Shown here: one piece after another, positions 19,444 through 28,466 of the stretch
How the letters are laid out: each line of letters starts with the position of its first letter
Numbering within the stretch: the stretch's first letter is position 1
Assembly: GCA_945860295.1 (NCBI GenBank)
Contig: CAMAQH010000037.1
Location: forward strand, 1 to 36,828
Length of the DNA stretch: 36,828 nt
Direction: 5' to 3'
Source: Prosthecobacter debontii
GTDB taxonomy: Bacteria > Verrucomicrobiota > Verrucomicrobiia > Verrucomicrobiales > Verrucomicrobiaceae
The notes under the pieces: model-generated
What the model saw: the letters and a program-made list of their open reading frames with translations, nothing else
Told to the model about the DNA's origin: nothing
The model's database searches: none
Made by a program: the position numbers and the translations under genes

Positions 19444-20526
19444 TCACTCCTCTTTGAGCAGCGTCTTCATATCCATTTGGCTAAAGCCTAGCTTGTCTCC
19501 AGCGGCGATGATGGAGTCGATGATATTTTTCTCTTCCAGCACGAGACACGCTTCGGCAGGCAACTCGGAAACACGAGGGAGCGCAGGCAGACCACGCTGT
19601 TTGACCAAAGTCAAAGTGCGCACCAGATCGGTGCCGGGCTTGTTCGGAAAGCTGGCCCAGTAGGACTCGTGCAGACACGGGATGCTGAGTGGATCTCGAG
19701 TCATCATTTCGAGATGAAACTCCGCCTTCGGCGCCCCTGCCTGAATCTCACGAATCATCAGCGGTAGGTCGAGCATCCCCTGCCCCAGCGGCACTTCGGC
19801 CATTTCAAAACCATCCTCCGTGAGATGCACGGCGATATCTTTGAAATGCACCGTCAGCGTGTATGGCGCGAGCTGCCGCACCACCTCTAGTGGCGACTCC
19901 AGCAGCGCGAGGCTATTCCCTGTGTCGAGGCACACACCGATCTGCGGACTGGAGATAGCCTGCATCATTTCTACCAACTCAGCGGTTTCAAAGTCCTTGT
20001 GATTCTCCACCGCGATGCGCACGCCGAGACGCCGCGCAATTGGCTCGGCCAGCTCCAGCGAGCGCTTGGCTCCGGCCTGCCATTGCTCAAAGTCGGTGCG
20101 CCTTGAAAAGACCTCATAACGTCGCCCACCGATGGCCGCACGGAAGATCGTGGCACCGGCTTCTTTGCCAATGCGCAGCTCATGGGTGAAGCGCTCCGCA
20201 TCGCCTGGCGCCTGCGGCAAACGAATACTGCCTTCCAGTTTCATGTCGAAGGACTCAGATGAAGCACGCACTTTTTGAGCTAGGTCAAAACTCCAGCTTT
20301 CGACTCCGATTTGCAGGCTGCCGATGCCTAGCTCACGACCATGATCCATCACGTCGAGCACATCACGAAAGGCTGGGTGCTTGATGCTCGAATGCTTGCC
20401 ACGCCAACGGTGCGAGTAAGAGTGGATCACGAGTCCTAGCCTACGAACTGCAAGCGCCGCACTCAGCGTCGTCATACCAGACGCCAGCAAAGCTGACGTG
20501 GTGAGGAGCAGGTGACGGCGCAGCAT
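19444..20526 (-). CDS. exported sugar phosphate isomerase/epimerase-like protein
   Basis: A 360-residue protein beginning with an R-R-containing hydrophobic leader (residues 1-25) that may be a Tat-type signal. A TIM barrel of the xylose isomerase-like type follows, with G-V-E-S-W-S, V-E-N-H-K-D, C-L-D-T-G-N-S and V-H-F-K-D, whose Glu, His and Asp residues usually bind the metal. Function beyond this superfamily is unknown. The long upstream extension of the frame is not supported; the start at 20526 precedes the leader. It is convergent with the photolyase gene and divergent from the transporter gene, with only about 57 bp between starts. Confidence 0.75.
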   Translation of the reverse strand: MLRRHLLLTTSALLASGMTTLSAALAVRRLGLVIHSYSHRWRGKHSSIKHPAFRDVLDVMDHGRELGIGSLQIGVESWSFDLAQKVRASSESFDMKLEGSIRLPQAPGDAERFTHELRIGKEAGATIFRAAIGGRRYEVFSRRTDFEQWQAGAKRSLELAEPIARRLGVRIAVENHKDFETAELVEMMQAISSPQIGVCLDTGNSLALLESPLEVVRQLAPYTLTVHFKDIAVHLTEDGFEMAEVPLGQGMLDLPLMIREIQAGAPKAEFHLEMMTRDPLSIPCLHESYWASFPNKPGTDLVRTLTLVKQRGLPALPRVSELPAEACLVLEEKNIIDSIIAAGDKLGFSQMDMKTLLKEE

Positions 20527-20583
20527 GAAGACTTGATTTGTCAGGGCGATGGAAAACGTCAATGCCAGAGGAAGCTTGCATTG

Positions 20584-21516
20584 ATGAAAGCTCGACACGA
20601 AACAGGGTCGATGCCAAAAACTAAGCCTGCTCAAGCGCACTATGATCTCCGTCTTGGAGCCATGTGGATGCTCGGCTCGCTCGTGGGATTCACCGGCATG
20701 GCGCTGCTGGTGAAGCACCTCGGCACAGAGCGCGGTATCAGTGGCTGGTGGGCACTACTCTTTCGGGCCGGCATCGGACTACTCGTCGTCTGGGGACTCT
20801 ACGGACCGCGGGGGCAGGTTAGTTTTAAACGCGCAGCCACCGGGCGGATGCTCGTCTCACGCGGTGTGATGGGCGCTCTGGGAACAGCGGCCTATTACCT
20901 CACCATGCCGCCTCTCGGAGCTGGCAAAGCGACACTGATCGGCAACACCTGGGTCATCTGGGCGGCATTGATCGCCGTTCCACTGCTGGGGGAAGTCCTG
21001 ACACTGAGAAAGATCATCGGCATGACGCTTGCCATCGTCGGCATCGCACTCATCACTGGGCTGCAAAGCGGTGACTTCAGCCAACTCGGTCGTTATGAAC
21101 TTCTCGCCATCTTTGGCGCGCTTATCTCAGCCGCTGTCGTCGTTGTCATCCGCCAGCTCACACGCACCGAGACCAGCGGCACCATCTTTGCCAGTCAGTG
21201 CATCTACACAGTACTCTTTGCCCTGCCCTTTTGTTTCACCTTGAGCGCACCCGGACTCGTGGATATCGGCCTGCTCACACTCGCCGCGCTGTGTGCCTCA
21301 TGCGGACAGATCGGCATGACAGAGGGCTTTCGCTTCCTGCCCGTCAGCATCGGCGGTGCGTTTCAAATCATGCTGCCACTGTGCATCACGCTATGCGGCT
21401 GGATATTCTTTGATGAGACCTTTAGCCAAATTCAAATCATCGGCGCAGGCCTCATCCTAGCGGGCTGTTGTGGTGTCGTCATCCCGGCGCGACGCAGAGT
21501 ATTAGTGGCCAAGTGA
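20584..21516 (+). CDS. EamA/DMT family transporter
   Basis: About ten hydrophobic segments in two repeated halves, the layout of drug/metabolite transporters of the EamA type. The second half contains G-R-Y-E-L-L-A-I-F-G-A-L and a final helix with G-A-G-L-I-L-A-G. Family members export amino acids or other small metabolites; the substrate cannot be told. Starts are uncertain: GTG 20512 overlaps the divergent gene and is unlikely; ATG 20584 has a G-A-G-G-A-A-G about 10 bases upstream; ATG 20611 is also possible and gives a shorter N-terminus. Confidence 0.82.
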   Translation: MKARHETGSMPKTKPAQAHYDLRLGAMWMLGSLVGFTGMALLVKHLGTERGISGWWALLFRAGIGLLVVWGLYGPRGQVSFKRAATGRMLVSRGVMGALGTAAYYLTMPPLGAGKATLIGNTWVIWAALIAVPLLGEVLTLRKIIGMTLAIVGIALITGLQSGDFSQLGRYELLAIFGALISAAVVVVIRQLTRTETSGTIFASQCIYTVLFALPFCFTLSAPGLVDIGLLTLAALCASCGQIGMTEGFRFLPVSIGGAFQIMLPLCITLCGWIFFDETFSQIQIIGAGLILAGCCGVVIPARRRVLVAK

Positions 21517-21557
21517 CTCCGCCCTTGCCATGGCGTTTGGGATTGCCATGATGGCGC

Positions 21558-22304
21558 ATGGGTAAACTCCAAGATAAAGTAGCCGTCGTCACCGGTGCCG
21601 GAAGAGGCATCGGTAAAGCCATCGCAGAAAAGCTCGCTTCCGAAGGGGCGAAAGTCGCCATCATCAGCCGCACGGAAGCCAATTCCAATGCTGCTGCTGA
21701 GGCCATCAACGCCCTCTATCCCGGAGCCGCCAAAGGCTACGCCGTGGACGTAGGGAACGGAGCCGCCGTCGCCGAGATGGGCAAGCAGGTGCTCGCTGAT
21801 TTCGACCATGTGGACATCCTGGTAAACAACGCCGGAGTCACCAAGGACGGCCTGCTCCTACGCATGAGCGAGGAAGACTGGGACTTCGTCGTGGACACCA
21901 ATTTGAAGGGAGCCTTTCACATGCTGAAAGCCTTTCAGCGCAGCATCCTCAAGCAGAAAGGTGCGCGCATCATCAACATCGCCTCCGTCATCGGTCTCAT
22001 CGGCAATGCCGGACAGGCAAACTACGCCGCCAGTAAAGCCGGCCTCATTGGCTTCACCAAATCCGTCGCCCGCGAGTTCGCTGGTCGCGGTGTCACCGCC
22101 AACGTCATCGCCCCAGGCTTCATCGCTACCGACATGACTGGCGTGCTCGATGAGAAAGTGAAAGCCGCCGTGCTGGAAAAAATCCCGCTAGGTGACTTCG
22201 GCCAAGCCGAAGACATCGCCGCCGCCGTTCTCTTCCTCGCCAGCCCCGAAGCCCGCTACATCACCGGCCAAGTCTTGGCCGTAGATGGCGGCATGGTGAT
22301 GTGA
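21558..22304 (+). CDS. fabG: 3-oxoacyl-ACP reductase
   Basis: A 248-residue short-chain dehydrogenase. The NADP-binding G-A-G-R-G-I-G is at residues 14-20, N-N-A-G-V follows, and the catalytic Y-A-A-S-K motif is present with an upstream Ser. The C-terminal A-P-G-F-I-A-T-D-M-T and G-Q-V-L-A-V-D-G-G-M are typical of FabG. It reduces 3-oxoacyl-ACP in fatty-acid elongation. The usual fab neighbours are absent, but the length and the C-terminal motifs favour FabG over other SDRs. Confidence 0.87.
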   Translation: MGKLQDKVAVVTGAGRGIGKAIAEKLASEGAKVAIISRTEANSNAAAEAINALYPGAAKGYAVDVGNGAAVAEMGKQVLADFDHVDILVNNAGVTKDGLLLRMSEEDWDFVVDTNLKGAFHMLKAFQRSILKQKGARIINIASVIGLIGNAGQANYAASKAGLIGFTKSVAREFAGRGVTANVIAPGFIATDMTGVLDEKVKAAVLEKIPLGDFGQAEDIAAAVLFLASPEARYITGQVLAVDGGMVM

Positions 22305-22396
22305 GAACATCTTAGTCCGGGCAGTGGCAAAAAGTCGTGGTAACTGAGAGAACAGGCTTTTGACAAACAGTCTCAGCGCGGCACTCTGCCTGACCA

Positions 22397-22873
22397 TTGA
22401 AAAACGTCCTTTTTGTCTGCACTGGAAACACCTGCCGCAGCCCCCTGGCTGAGGCGCTTTTTCGTGACTTGGTGAAAGGCAGCGCAAACTACGAGATTCA
22501 AAGCGCTGGAATCGGGGCGTTTTTTGGTCAGCCTGCCAGTTACCACAGTGTCGCACTAGCTAAGGAGCATGGACTTGATCTCTCGAAACACCACAGTCAG
22601 GCGGTGACGATCGAACTCGTGGATCGTGCCACGCACATCTTTGCGCTCGGGCGTAGCCACTTTGTGGCGTTGCTCGACGACTATCCTGAGGCGGAAGATA
22701 AAATTTACCTTCTCAGTGAGTTTACTGCCGAGGATTCCCTACGCGGGAAAGATGTGAGTGACCCTTTTGGCGGTGATCGGAAAGAATACCGGGAGATGCA
22801 GCAGCACCTAGACAAACTGCTTCCAAGCATCCATGCCTTTATCGAGCAAACCACCAAGCCTGCTGCTGCGTAA
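22397..22873 (+). CDS. low-molecular-weight protein tyrosine phosphatase
   Basis: A 158-residue protein with the phosphate loop C-T-G-N-T-C-R-S (Cys8 to Ser15) at its N-terminus and the general acid in S-D-P-F-G-G. This is the LMW-PTP family, which dephosphorylates protein tyrosine or arginine. The start is TTG 22397: TGA at 22391-22393 closes the frame just two codons upstream and no ATG precedes the P-loop. The next gene begins 19 bp after its stop, so the two probably share a transcript. Confidence 0.87.
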   Translation: MKNVLFVCTGNTCRSPLAEALFRDLVKGSANYEIQSAGIGAFFGQPASYHSVALAKEHGLDLSKHHSQAVTIELVDRATHIFALGRSHFVALLDDYPEAEDKIYLLSEFTAEDSLRGKDVSDPFGGDRKEYREMQQHLDKLLPSIHAFIEQTTKPAAA

Positions 22874-22892
22874 ACTTTCCTTTGTCCTTCCA

Positions 22893-24590
22893 ATGTCCGC
22901 TTTCCCACTGCCCCGCAAACTCGCCATCGGATCTGATCATGGCGGACTCACGCTGAAGACTGCCGTGGTGGCGCATCTTCAGGCAAGCGGTGGTTACAGT
23001 GTCGAAGACCTGGGCACCTACAACATGGACAGTGTCGATTACCCCGACTACGCCGAGCTTGTGTCTGAGCGTGTGCTCGATGGTCGTGCCGATGCTGGCA
23101 TCCTCGTCTGCACCACTGGCATCGGCATGTGCATCAGCGCGAATCGACATGCAGGCATCCAAGCGAGCCTCGTGAGTGATGCGGCGACTGCCGCAATGAC
23201 CCGTGAGCACAACGCCTCCAACATTCTCTGCCTCGCTGGCAAAACCACCTCTGAGGCCACCGCCAAAGAAATCGTGGACACCTGGTTGAAGACACCCTTC
23301 GCCGGTGGCCGTCACGGTCGTAGAGTCGATAAAATGAACACCCAAGCCCACCCCCTCAGCATCCTCGCCGCCTCTGATCCTGCCGTCGCCGAAATCATCC
23401 GCCTCGAGCAGCATCGTCAGCAAAACAACATCGAACTCATCGCCAGTGAGAATTTCACCAGCCGCGCCGTCATGGCCGCGCAGGGCTCATGCCTAACGAA
23501 TAAGTATGCTGAAGGTTATCCCGGTAAACGCTGGTATGGCGGCTGTGAGGAAGTGGATAAAGTGGAGCAGCTCGCCATCGACCGCGCGTGTCAGCTTTTC
23601 GGAGCCAAATATGCGAACGTCCAGCCGCACTCAGGCTCGCAGGCAAATACCGCCGTCTATTTCAGTGTGCTCGAAGTCGGTGATCGAATCTTGACCATGA
23701 ACCTCGCCCATGGCGGTCATTTGACTCATGGCAATAAGGCTAACTTCTCAGGTCGCTTCTATGAAGTCGTTCATTACGGAGTCAGCGAAACCGATGAACG
23801 AATCGACTACGACGGTTTGCAAAAGATGGCTGAAGAGTGCAAACCGAAGATGATCACGGCGGGTGCCTCTGCTTATCCGCGCATCATCGACTTTGAGCGC
23901 ATGAGCCAGATCGCCAAAAGCGTCGGCGCATATCTCTTTGTCGATATGGCACACATCGCTGGCCTCGTCGCTGGTGGCCAGCATCCGAACCCGATGCCCT
24001 ACGCCGACTTCGTGACGAGCACTACCCACAAGTCCCTGCGTGGTCCTCGTGGCGGCATCATCCTGACAAACAAGGAAGACCTGGCCAAGAAGATCAACAG
24101 CCAAGTCTTCCCCGGCATCCAGGGCGGGCCGCTCATGCACGTCATCGCAGCCAAAGCGATCTGCTTTGGTGAATGTCTGCATCCAGACTTCTCTCAATAC
24201 ACGGCGCAAGTCGTGAAGAACGCCCAGGCACTGGCCGCGCGTCTAACCGAGATCGGCTACCGCATCGTCAGTGGTGGCACGGACAATCACCTCATGCTTG
24301 TCGATCTTCGTCCGAAGGGGCTCAATGGCAAAATCGCCAGCGAGACACTCGACCACGCTGGTATCACCGTGAATAAGAATGGCATTCCTTTCGACACCGA
24401 AAAGATCACCCTGGGTGGTGGTATCCGTATCGGCACGCCAGCCGTCACGACACGCGGCATGAAAGAGGCTGAGATGATTCAAATCGCTGACTGGATCGAC
24501 AAGGCCCTCACCAACAAGGACAACCCGTCCTTGCTCGCAGAAATCAAAGTCGAAATCGCCAAGATCAACGAGCGCTTCCCGCTGCCGTAA
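22893..24590 (+). CDS. rpiB-glyA: fused ribose-5-phosphate isomerase B and serine hydroxymethyltransferase
   Basis: One 565-residue frame holds two complete enzymes. Residues 1-147 are RpiB: I-G-S-D-H-G-G (12-18), C73 in C-T-T-G-I-G-M, E-H-N-A-S-N with His106, and the usual end [10 protein letters not shown]. Residues 148-565 are a full-length GlyA: E-L-I-A-S-E-N (181-187), D-M-A-H-I-A-G-L (351-358) and the PLP Lys380 in S-T-T-H-K-S. RpiB interconverts ribose 5- and ribulose 5-phosphate; GlyA interconverts serine and glycine with tetrahydrofolate. There is no linker. Met148 (ATG 23334) could start a separate GlyA, but no Shine-Dalgarno site precedes it. The ATG at 22893 is chosen over the upstream-extended frame, which overlaps the phosphatase gene. 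Confidence 0.92.
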   Translation: MSAFPLPRKLAIGSDHGGLTLKTAVVAHLQASGGYSVEDLGTYNMDSVDYPDYAELVSERVLDGRADAGILVCTTGIGMCISANRHAGIQASLVSDAATAAMTREHNASNILCLAGKTTSEATAKEIVDTWLKTPFAGGRHGRRVDKMNTQAHPLSILAASDPAVAEIIRLEQHRQQNNIELIASENFTSRAVMAAQGSCLTNKYAEGYPGKRWYGGCEEVDKVEQLAIDRACQLFGAKYANVQPHSGSQANTAVYFSVLEVGDRILTMNLAHGGHLTHGNKANFSGRFYEVVHYGVSETDERIDYDGLQKMAEECKPKMITAGASAYPRIIDFERMSQIAKSVGAYLFVDMAHIAGLVAGGQHPNPMPYADFVTSTTHKSLRGPRGGIILTNKEDLAKKINSQVFPGIQGGPLMHVIAAKAICFGECLHPDFSQYTAQVVKNAQALAARLTEIGYRIVSGGTDNHLMLVDLRPKGLNGKIASETLDHAGITVNKNGIPFDTEKITLGGGIRIGTPAVTTRGMKEAEMIQIADWIDKALTNKDNPSLLAEIKVEIAKINERFPLP

Positions 24591-24623
24591 GTTGACCATA
24601 AGCTCCCTCACCGAATCTCATTC

Positions 24624-24656
24624 AAGGCCCCACACAGTTTTTTGTGTGGGGCCTTT
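24624..24656 (+). terminator. intrinsic terminator after rpiB-glyA
   Basis: A perfect 13-bp stem (AAGGCCCCACACA with its complement), a GTTTTT loop and a short T run, 34 bp past the stop. Confidence 0.85.
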
Positions 24657-24673
24657 AACTTTAACAAACTCAC

Positions 24674-24913
24674 TCAGAGGCTCTTATGGCTGCCGTCACA
24701 AAAGGGCGGGTTCTTGCTATTCTTGCAGTTGCACAGCCAGACTTTTTGTTTTTCTGCGAGCGTGAATTTCTTGGGGCCAAAACCCGTGCCCTTATGATTA
24801 CCATCACACATGGGCTGGTGACCGCTGAGTCCGCAGGCACACCACCAGTGATCACCGGCTTCAAGTTCAAGGGCGACGGATTTTTTGTCGTAAATTTTCG
24901 GGAGCGTTTCCAT
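24674..24913 (-). CDS. CDGSH iron-sulfur domain protein
   Basis: A small 79-residue protein with two CDGSH-type motifs in tandem: C-A-C-G...C-D-G-N-H and C-N-C-K...C-D-G-S-H. Each usually binds one 2Fe-2S cluster through three Cys and one His; here the first has Asn where CDGSH has Ser. The frame extends upstream, but the added hydrophobic stretch is not family-like, so ATG 24913 was used. Probable redox or cluster-transfer role. It is divergent from the next gene. Confidence 0.85.
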   Translation of the reverse strand: METLPKIYDKKSVALELEAGDHWWCACGLSGHQPMCDGNHKGTGFGPKKFTLAEKQKVWLCNCKNSKNPPFCDGSHKSL

Positions 24914-25040
24914 GAGATCATAAATTAGAAGGAATAAGGGAAAGAAGAAAGCCTCAATTGGTATTGTTTCACGTTTTTGAAAAATGGCCAGAACGCTACC
25001 GCTGAGGGTGAAACGGCCGTGGAGTAAGTGCTTGAACATT

Positions 25041-25056
25041 AGGCGATTATTCGCCT
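25041..25056. repeat. small hairpin before the anchored hypothetical gene
   Basis: AGGCGA-TTAT-TCGCCT, a perfect 6-bp stem with a 4-base loop, ending 10 bp before the GTG start at 25067. It may lie in the 5' leader of that gene or be part of an operator in the 153-bp divergent region. Confidence 0.4.
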
Positions 25057-25066
25057 ATAGAGCCGT

Positions 25067-26074
25067 GTGTTTTATCAACCTGCAAATTTCAGAGCGCCAA
25101 ATCCGCAGCGCGTCTTTTCTGTAGTCTCACTGACTCTCATGATTATCCTTGGGTTTGTGCTCGCGGTGGGCTGGCGGTGGCACTTCAAAACGATGGCGAC
25201 TCGTGCTGACTTCATTGAGATGACGACTAGGATGGATGCGCTCCGCAAACAGCAGATCATGCCTGGAAACACCGTCGTGATGGCCGCGCCGGGCCAACAG
25301 AAGCAAGAAAAACCTTCCATGCTCATGGCTGATGCGCGCCCGCTCCGCTTCGATTTCACAGCGTCCGTTGTGCCGGATCATTCCGTCATCGAATCGCTAC
25401 CCATCGTCAACGCAGGCAGCATCATCACTGAGGCCAATCAGATCATCAAGAAATACACCTCCACCCCTAACTGGAAAGATCGCCTCATGTATGTTCATGA
25501 TCCTGATCGGGTGAAAATTCTCATGCAGGATTTTTATGAAGTCCAACATGCCGTGGACCCAGTCATGGGTGCCCTCATGGATCAGGCGCGGTATCGGATC
25601 AATAACACCGAAATCGTGCTCATGACCTACCGAAGCGGAAGGCTGGAAGGCAAACTCGAAGTGGCACTCAGAAAGAATGAAGATGGCCGTCTTGTTCTCG
25701 ACTGGGAGAGTTACACCGGCTACTCCGAAAAGCCTTTTGTTGAGTTGATGAAAACCAAGTCCTCCAAGCCAGTCTTGATACGAGCACTAGTGAAGCTCGA
25801 CGACTACTACAAATTTGAGTTCGAAAACTCCAAGGAATACATCTCCCTCAAAATCAATGCCGCTGACAGTAAAGAAGCCATTCACGCTTACTGCAAGCGC
25901 GACAGCACCCTAGGCAACTGGATCAAAGAAGATCTTGGTGATGATCCCTCCAGTTCTTTGGTTAAAGGCTACACCCTTTGGGTCGCCTACCCACCAAATG
26001 CAAAATCCAACGACTGCCTCAACCTCGTGCAGGTCGCTGCGGGGCGCTGGCTTATCGTGCCCCCAAAAGAGTAA
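25067..26074 (+). CDS. membrane-anchored hypothetical protein
   Basis: A 335-residue protein of unknown function. One hydrophobic segment (about residues 16-35) anchors a large soluble part. A short coiled stretch and a low-complexity region (about 45-85) lead into an alpha/beta domain of about 230 residues with many Lys, Asp and Glu. No catalytic motif was recognised. The start is GTG 25067, the most upstream in-frame start that keeps the segment intact; it lacks a clear ribosome-binding site. Divergent from the CDGSH gene and convergent with the ferredoxin gene. Confidence 0.7.
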   Translation: MFYQPANFRAPNPQRVFSVVSLTLMIILGFVLAVGWRWHFKTMATRADFIEMTTRMDALRKQQIMPGNTVVMAAPGQQKQEKPSMLMADARPLRFDFTASVVPDHSVIESLPIVNAGSIITEANQIIKKYTSTPNWKDRLMYVHDPDRVKILMQDFYEVQHAVDPVMGALMDQARYRINNTEIVLMTYRSGRLEGKLEVALRKNEDGRLVLDWESYTGYSEKPFVELMKTKSSKPVLIRALVKLDDYYKFEFENSKEYISLKINAADSKEAIHAYCKRDSTLGNWIKEDLGDDPSSSLVKGYTLWVAYPPNAKSNDCLNLVQVAAGRWLIVPPKE

Positions 26075-26102
26075 AGGCACGACCCGAGAGAGGTCATGCC
26101 TT
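26074..26102. terminator. possible bidirectional terminator between convergent genes
   Basis: An 11-bp stem with one mismatch (AAGGCACGACC with GGTCATGCCTT) and a 7-base loop overlaps the last base of the hypothetical gene's stop and lies about 25 bp beyond the ferredoxin stop. A and T runs on both sides fit use in both directions, though neither side has a classic U-tract. Confidence 0.45.
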
Positions 26103-26127
26103 CAAAAATTAAAAAGCGTGTAACAAA

Positions 26128-26361
26128 TTACTCGCCGTCGCGGCCGATAGCTTCCACTGGGCAGCCCGTGAGAGCCTCTTCACAGAGAGCACGCTCGTCA
26201 TCAGTCTCAGGCTGCTTGTAGAGATAGGAATGCCCACCGTCGTCATCACGCTTGAAGTTGGCAGAAGCGGTCTCACGGCAGAGGTCGCAGTCGATGCACT
26301 GATCATCGACGTAGTAAGCGCCGGATACGTTGAGAGAATATTTATTTGCTGCGTCTGCCAT
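26128..26361 (-). CDS. ferredoxin, single 4Fe-4S cluster type
   Basis: A 77-residue acidic protein with C22-x-x-C25-x-x-C28 and C67-P, the ligands of one 4Fe-4S cluster; Cys60 may add a disulfide or be free. Length and acidity match small bacterial ferredoxins. It likely carries electrons for a redox enzyme elsewhere. It is divergent from hemQ (190 bp between starts), and haem and iron-sulfur cofactors share iron supply, but no direct link is proven. Confidence 0.85.
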   Translation of the reverse strand: MADAANKYSLNVSGAYYVDDQCIDCDLCRETASANFKRDDDGGHSYLYKQPETDDERALCEEALTGCPVEAIGRDGE

Positions 26362-26490
26362 GTCTGGAGGTGGGATAAGGTTGGGGTGGCGAAAGTAGTT
26401 CCCGGCACCTGGGATTCAATCATTTTTTGCGTTTGCTTGCACTTGCTAAAAGATTGCCTTGGCTAGCCGTTGTTTGCTGTTGTTTTTCAA

Positions 26491-26550
26491 ACCACCGCCA
26501 ACTATTGCCAATTATTGCCAACTGCGGCAAACAACTGCCACCTACTGCCC
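26491..26550 (+). repeat. six 10-bp repeats in the hemQ leader
   Basis: The 60 bases before the hemQ start can be set out as six consecutive decamers, most ending in TGCCA or CGCCA (ACCACCGCCA, ACTATTGCCA, ATTATTGCCA, ACTGCGGCAA, ACAACTGCCA, CCTACTGCCC). The fourth is the most divergent. The 10-bp period puts the TGCCA cores on one face of the helix. The array ends 2 bp before the ATG at 26553. Confidence 0.6.
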
Positions 26551-26552
26551 CT

Positions 26553-27365
26553 ATGTCACCCATCATCCCCCAAGAAGGCTGGATCGTTCAGCACCTGTTT
26601 TACACCATCGACCACGGCTTCTGGGCCGCCCTGACACCCGGAGAAAAGGAAGAACGCATCGAGCGGCTCACCAGCACCTTAACATCCATCCGCGCCCATC
26701 CCACGACACAGCTCCTCACCTTCAGCATGGTCAGCCCGAAGGCCGATCTTGGCTTCATGCTGCTGACACCCGACTTGCAGGATGCGAACCGCTTTGAAAA
26801 AGAACTCAATCTCGCTCTCGGCCCCGATGTCCTGACTCCAAGCTACAGCTACCTGTCCATGACAGAGTGGACCGAGTACAGCGAGAAGGAAGAAGAAGCC
26901 GCCGAGCGCATCGCCCGCACCGAAAGCCTCGAAGTCGGCTCCGAAGCCCATCTCAAACGTGTCGCCGAATGGAAGGGCCACATGGACAAGTACTTCAGCG
27001 ACCGCCTTTACCCGAGTATGCCTGACTGGCAGGTCATGTGCTTTTACCCCATGAGCAAGCGCCGTAATGTTGGCGCCAACTGGTATGCACAAGACTTCGC
27101 CGCGCGGCGTGAACTCATGAGCGGTCACGCCAAAACAGGCCGCAAGTTCGCAGGTAAAATCCGCCAACTCATCACCGGCTCCACCGGACTCGATAGCCAT
27201 GAGTGGGGCGTGACCCTCTTTGCCCACGACATCTTCCAGGTAAAGACAATCGTCTATGAAATGCGCTGGGATGAAGTCACCACGCAGTATGGCGAGTTCG
27301 GTGATTTCTACATCGGCATCCAGCTGAGCACAGACGAACTCCTGCAGCGCCTACAACTTACCTGA
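26553..27365 (+). CDS. hemQ: coproheme decarboxylase HemQ (chlorite dismutase family)
   Basis: A 270-residue chlorite-dismutase-family protein. HemQ oxidatively decarboxylates coproheme to haem in the coproporphyrin-dependent pathway. The key segment F-Y-P-M-S-K-R-R holds Tyr165, the expected catalytic Tyr, and T-G-R-K-F-A-G with His192 nearby gives the haem ligand. The C-terminal [10 protein letters not shown] segment also fits. The frame opens upstream at 26427, but that part is mostly decamer repeat; ATG 26553 agrees with the family N-terminus. It runs into thiG with one base between stop and start. Confidence 0.9.
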   Translation: MSPIIPQEGWIVQHLFYTIDHGFWAALTPGEKEERIERLTSTLTSIRAHPTTQLLTFSMVSPKADLGFMLLTPDLQDANRFEKELNLALGPDVLTPSYSYLSMTEWTEYSEKEEEAAERIARTESLEVGSEAHLKRVAEWKGHMDKYFSDRLYPSMPDWQVMCFYPMSKRRNVGANWYAQDFAARRELMSGHAKTGRKFAGKIRQLITGSTGLDSHEWGVTLFAHDIFQVKTIVYEMRWDEVTTQYGEFGDFYIGIQLSTDELLQRLQLT

Positions 27366-27366
27366 G

Positions 27367-28161
27367 ATGACATCCTTGGAAAATCAGCCCCTCATCATCG
27401 CTGGTCGCAGCTTTCAGTCCCGCCTCATGCTCGGCACCGGCAAGTTTGCCTCCGGTGAACTCATGCGCCAGGCCATCATCGCCTCCGGCACCGAGATCGT
27501 CACCGTCGCTCTACGCCGCGCAGATCTCACGGGCAAAGGCGATCCCTTTGCCAACATCCTCGACTTCATCCCGAAAGAAGTCCTGCTGCTACCCAACACC
27601 AGCGGTGCCGTGACCGCCGAAGAAGCCGTGCGACTCGCCCGGCTCGCCGTCGCTGCCGGACTGCCAAACTGGGTGAAGCTGGAGATCCATCCCGACCCGC
27701 GCTACCTGCTGCCTGACCCGATTGAAACCCTGAAGGCCGCTGAAATTCTGGTAAAGGAAGGCTTCATCGTCCTGCCCTACATCAATGCCGATCCCGTGCT
27801 CGCGCGCCGGCTTCAGGACGTCGGCACCGCTACCGTCATGCCGCTCGGTTCACCCATCGGCTCGCATCAGGGCATCACCACACGTCGGCAGATCGAGATC
27901 ATCATCTCCCAGGCCACCGTGCCCGTTGTCGTCGATGCTGGCATCGGTGCCCCCAGCCATGCCTCCGAAGCCTTTGAATTCGGAGCCGATGCCGTCCTCG
28001 TCAACACCGCCATTGCCATTGCCAGCAATCCCTCACGCATGGCCCGCGCCTTCAAAGCCGCTGTGGAGGCAGGCCGCGCCGCCCATGAAATCGGCCTCGC
28101 CGACTCCAGCGATGAAGCCCATGCGACGAGTCCGCTGACCACGTTTTTGTACAGGTCGTAG
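27367..28161 (+). CDS. thiG: thiazole synthase
   Basis: A 264-residue TIM-barrel enzyme that builds the thiazole ring of thiamine from deoxyxylulose 5-phosphate, dehydroglycine and ThiS thiocarboxylate. The imine-forming Lys is K104 in N-W-V-K-L-E. Also seen: L-G-T-G-K-F (22-27), P-L-G-S-P-I-G-S and the phosphate-binding N-T-A-I-A. The start follows the hemQ stop by a single base (TGA-G-ATG), so the two are translationally coupled. No other thi gene is near. Confidence 0.93.
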   Translation: MTSLENQPLIIAGRSFQSRLMLGTGKFASGELMRQAIIASGTEIVTVALRRADLTGKGDPFANILDFIPKEVLLLPNTSGAVTAEEAVRLARLAVAAGLPNWVKLEIHPDPRYLLPDPIETLKAAEILVKEGFIVLPYINADPVLARRLQDVGTATVMPLGSPIGSHQGITTRRQIEIIISQATVPVVVDAGIGAPSHASEAFEFGADAVLVNTAIAIASNPSRMARAFKAAVEAGRAAHEIGLADSSDEAHATSPLTTFLYRS

Positions 28162-28466
28162 GATTTAACTGACAGTAGCCCTGATTCCGCCAATGATCCG
28201 CCACTCTGATGGAAGAATCAATGGTGCCGCTTTAGGAGAGTTCGACGACATACCGCCGAACCATCATGTAATCATGGCTGACATACCTTCTTCGGCAAAA
28301 GCCAGTCTTTACGGCAAGATCACGAAAATCTATTTCCAATTCGATCCTATCGAAAAGCCTCACTTCACGCCTTAGGTCGATCATTAGCAGCCCCGCGTTA
28401 TGGCAAACGCGCCAACGCGGCGTCATTCCGTTTGCTGCTGCGGCTTCTGCGGGCCAAGATCGAGTC
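28162..28466 (+). other. intergenic region between thiG and nadD-nadK
   Basis: 305 bp with no recognised gene. A 60-codon frame (28193-28375) has no domain or codon pattern to support it. No clear terminator or promoter was found. Confidence 0.4.
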
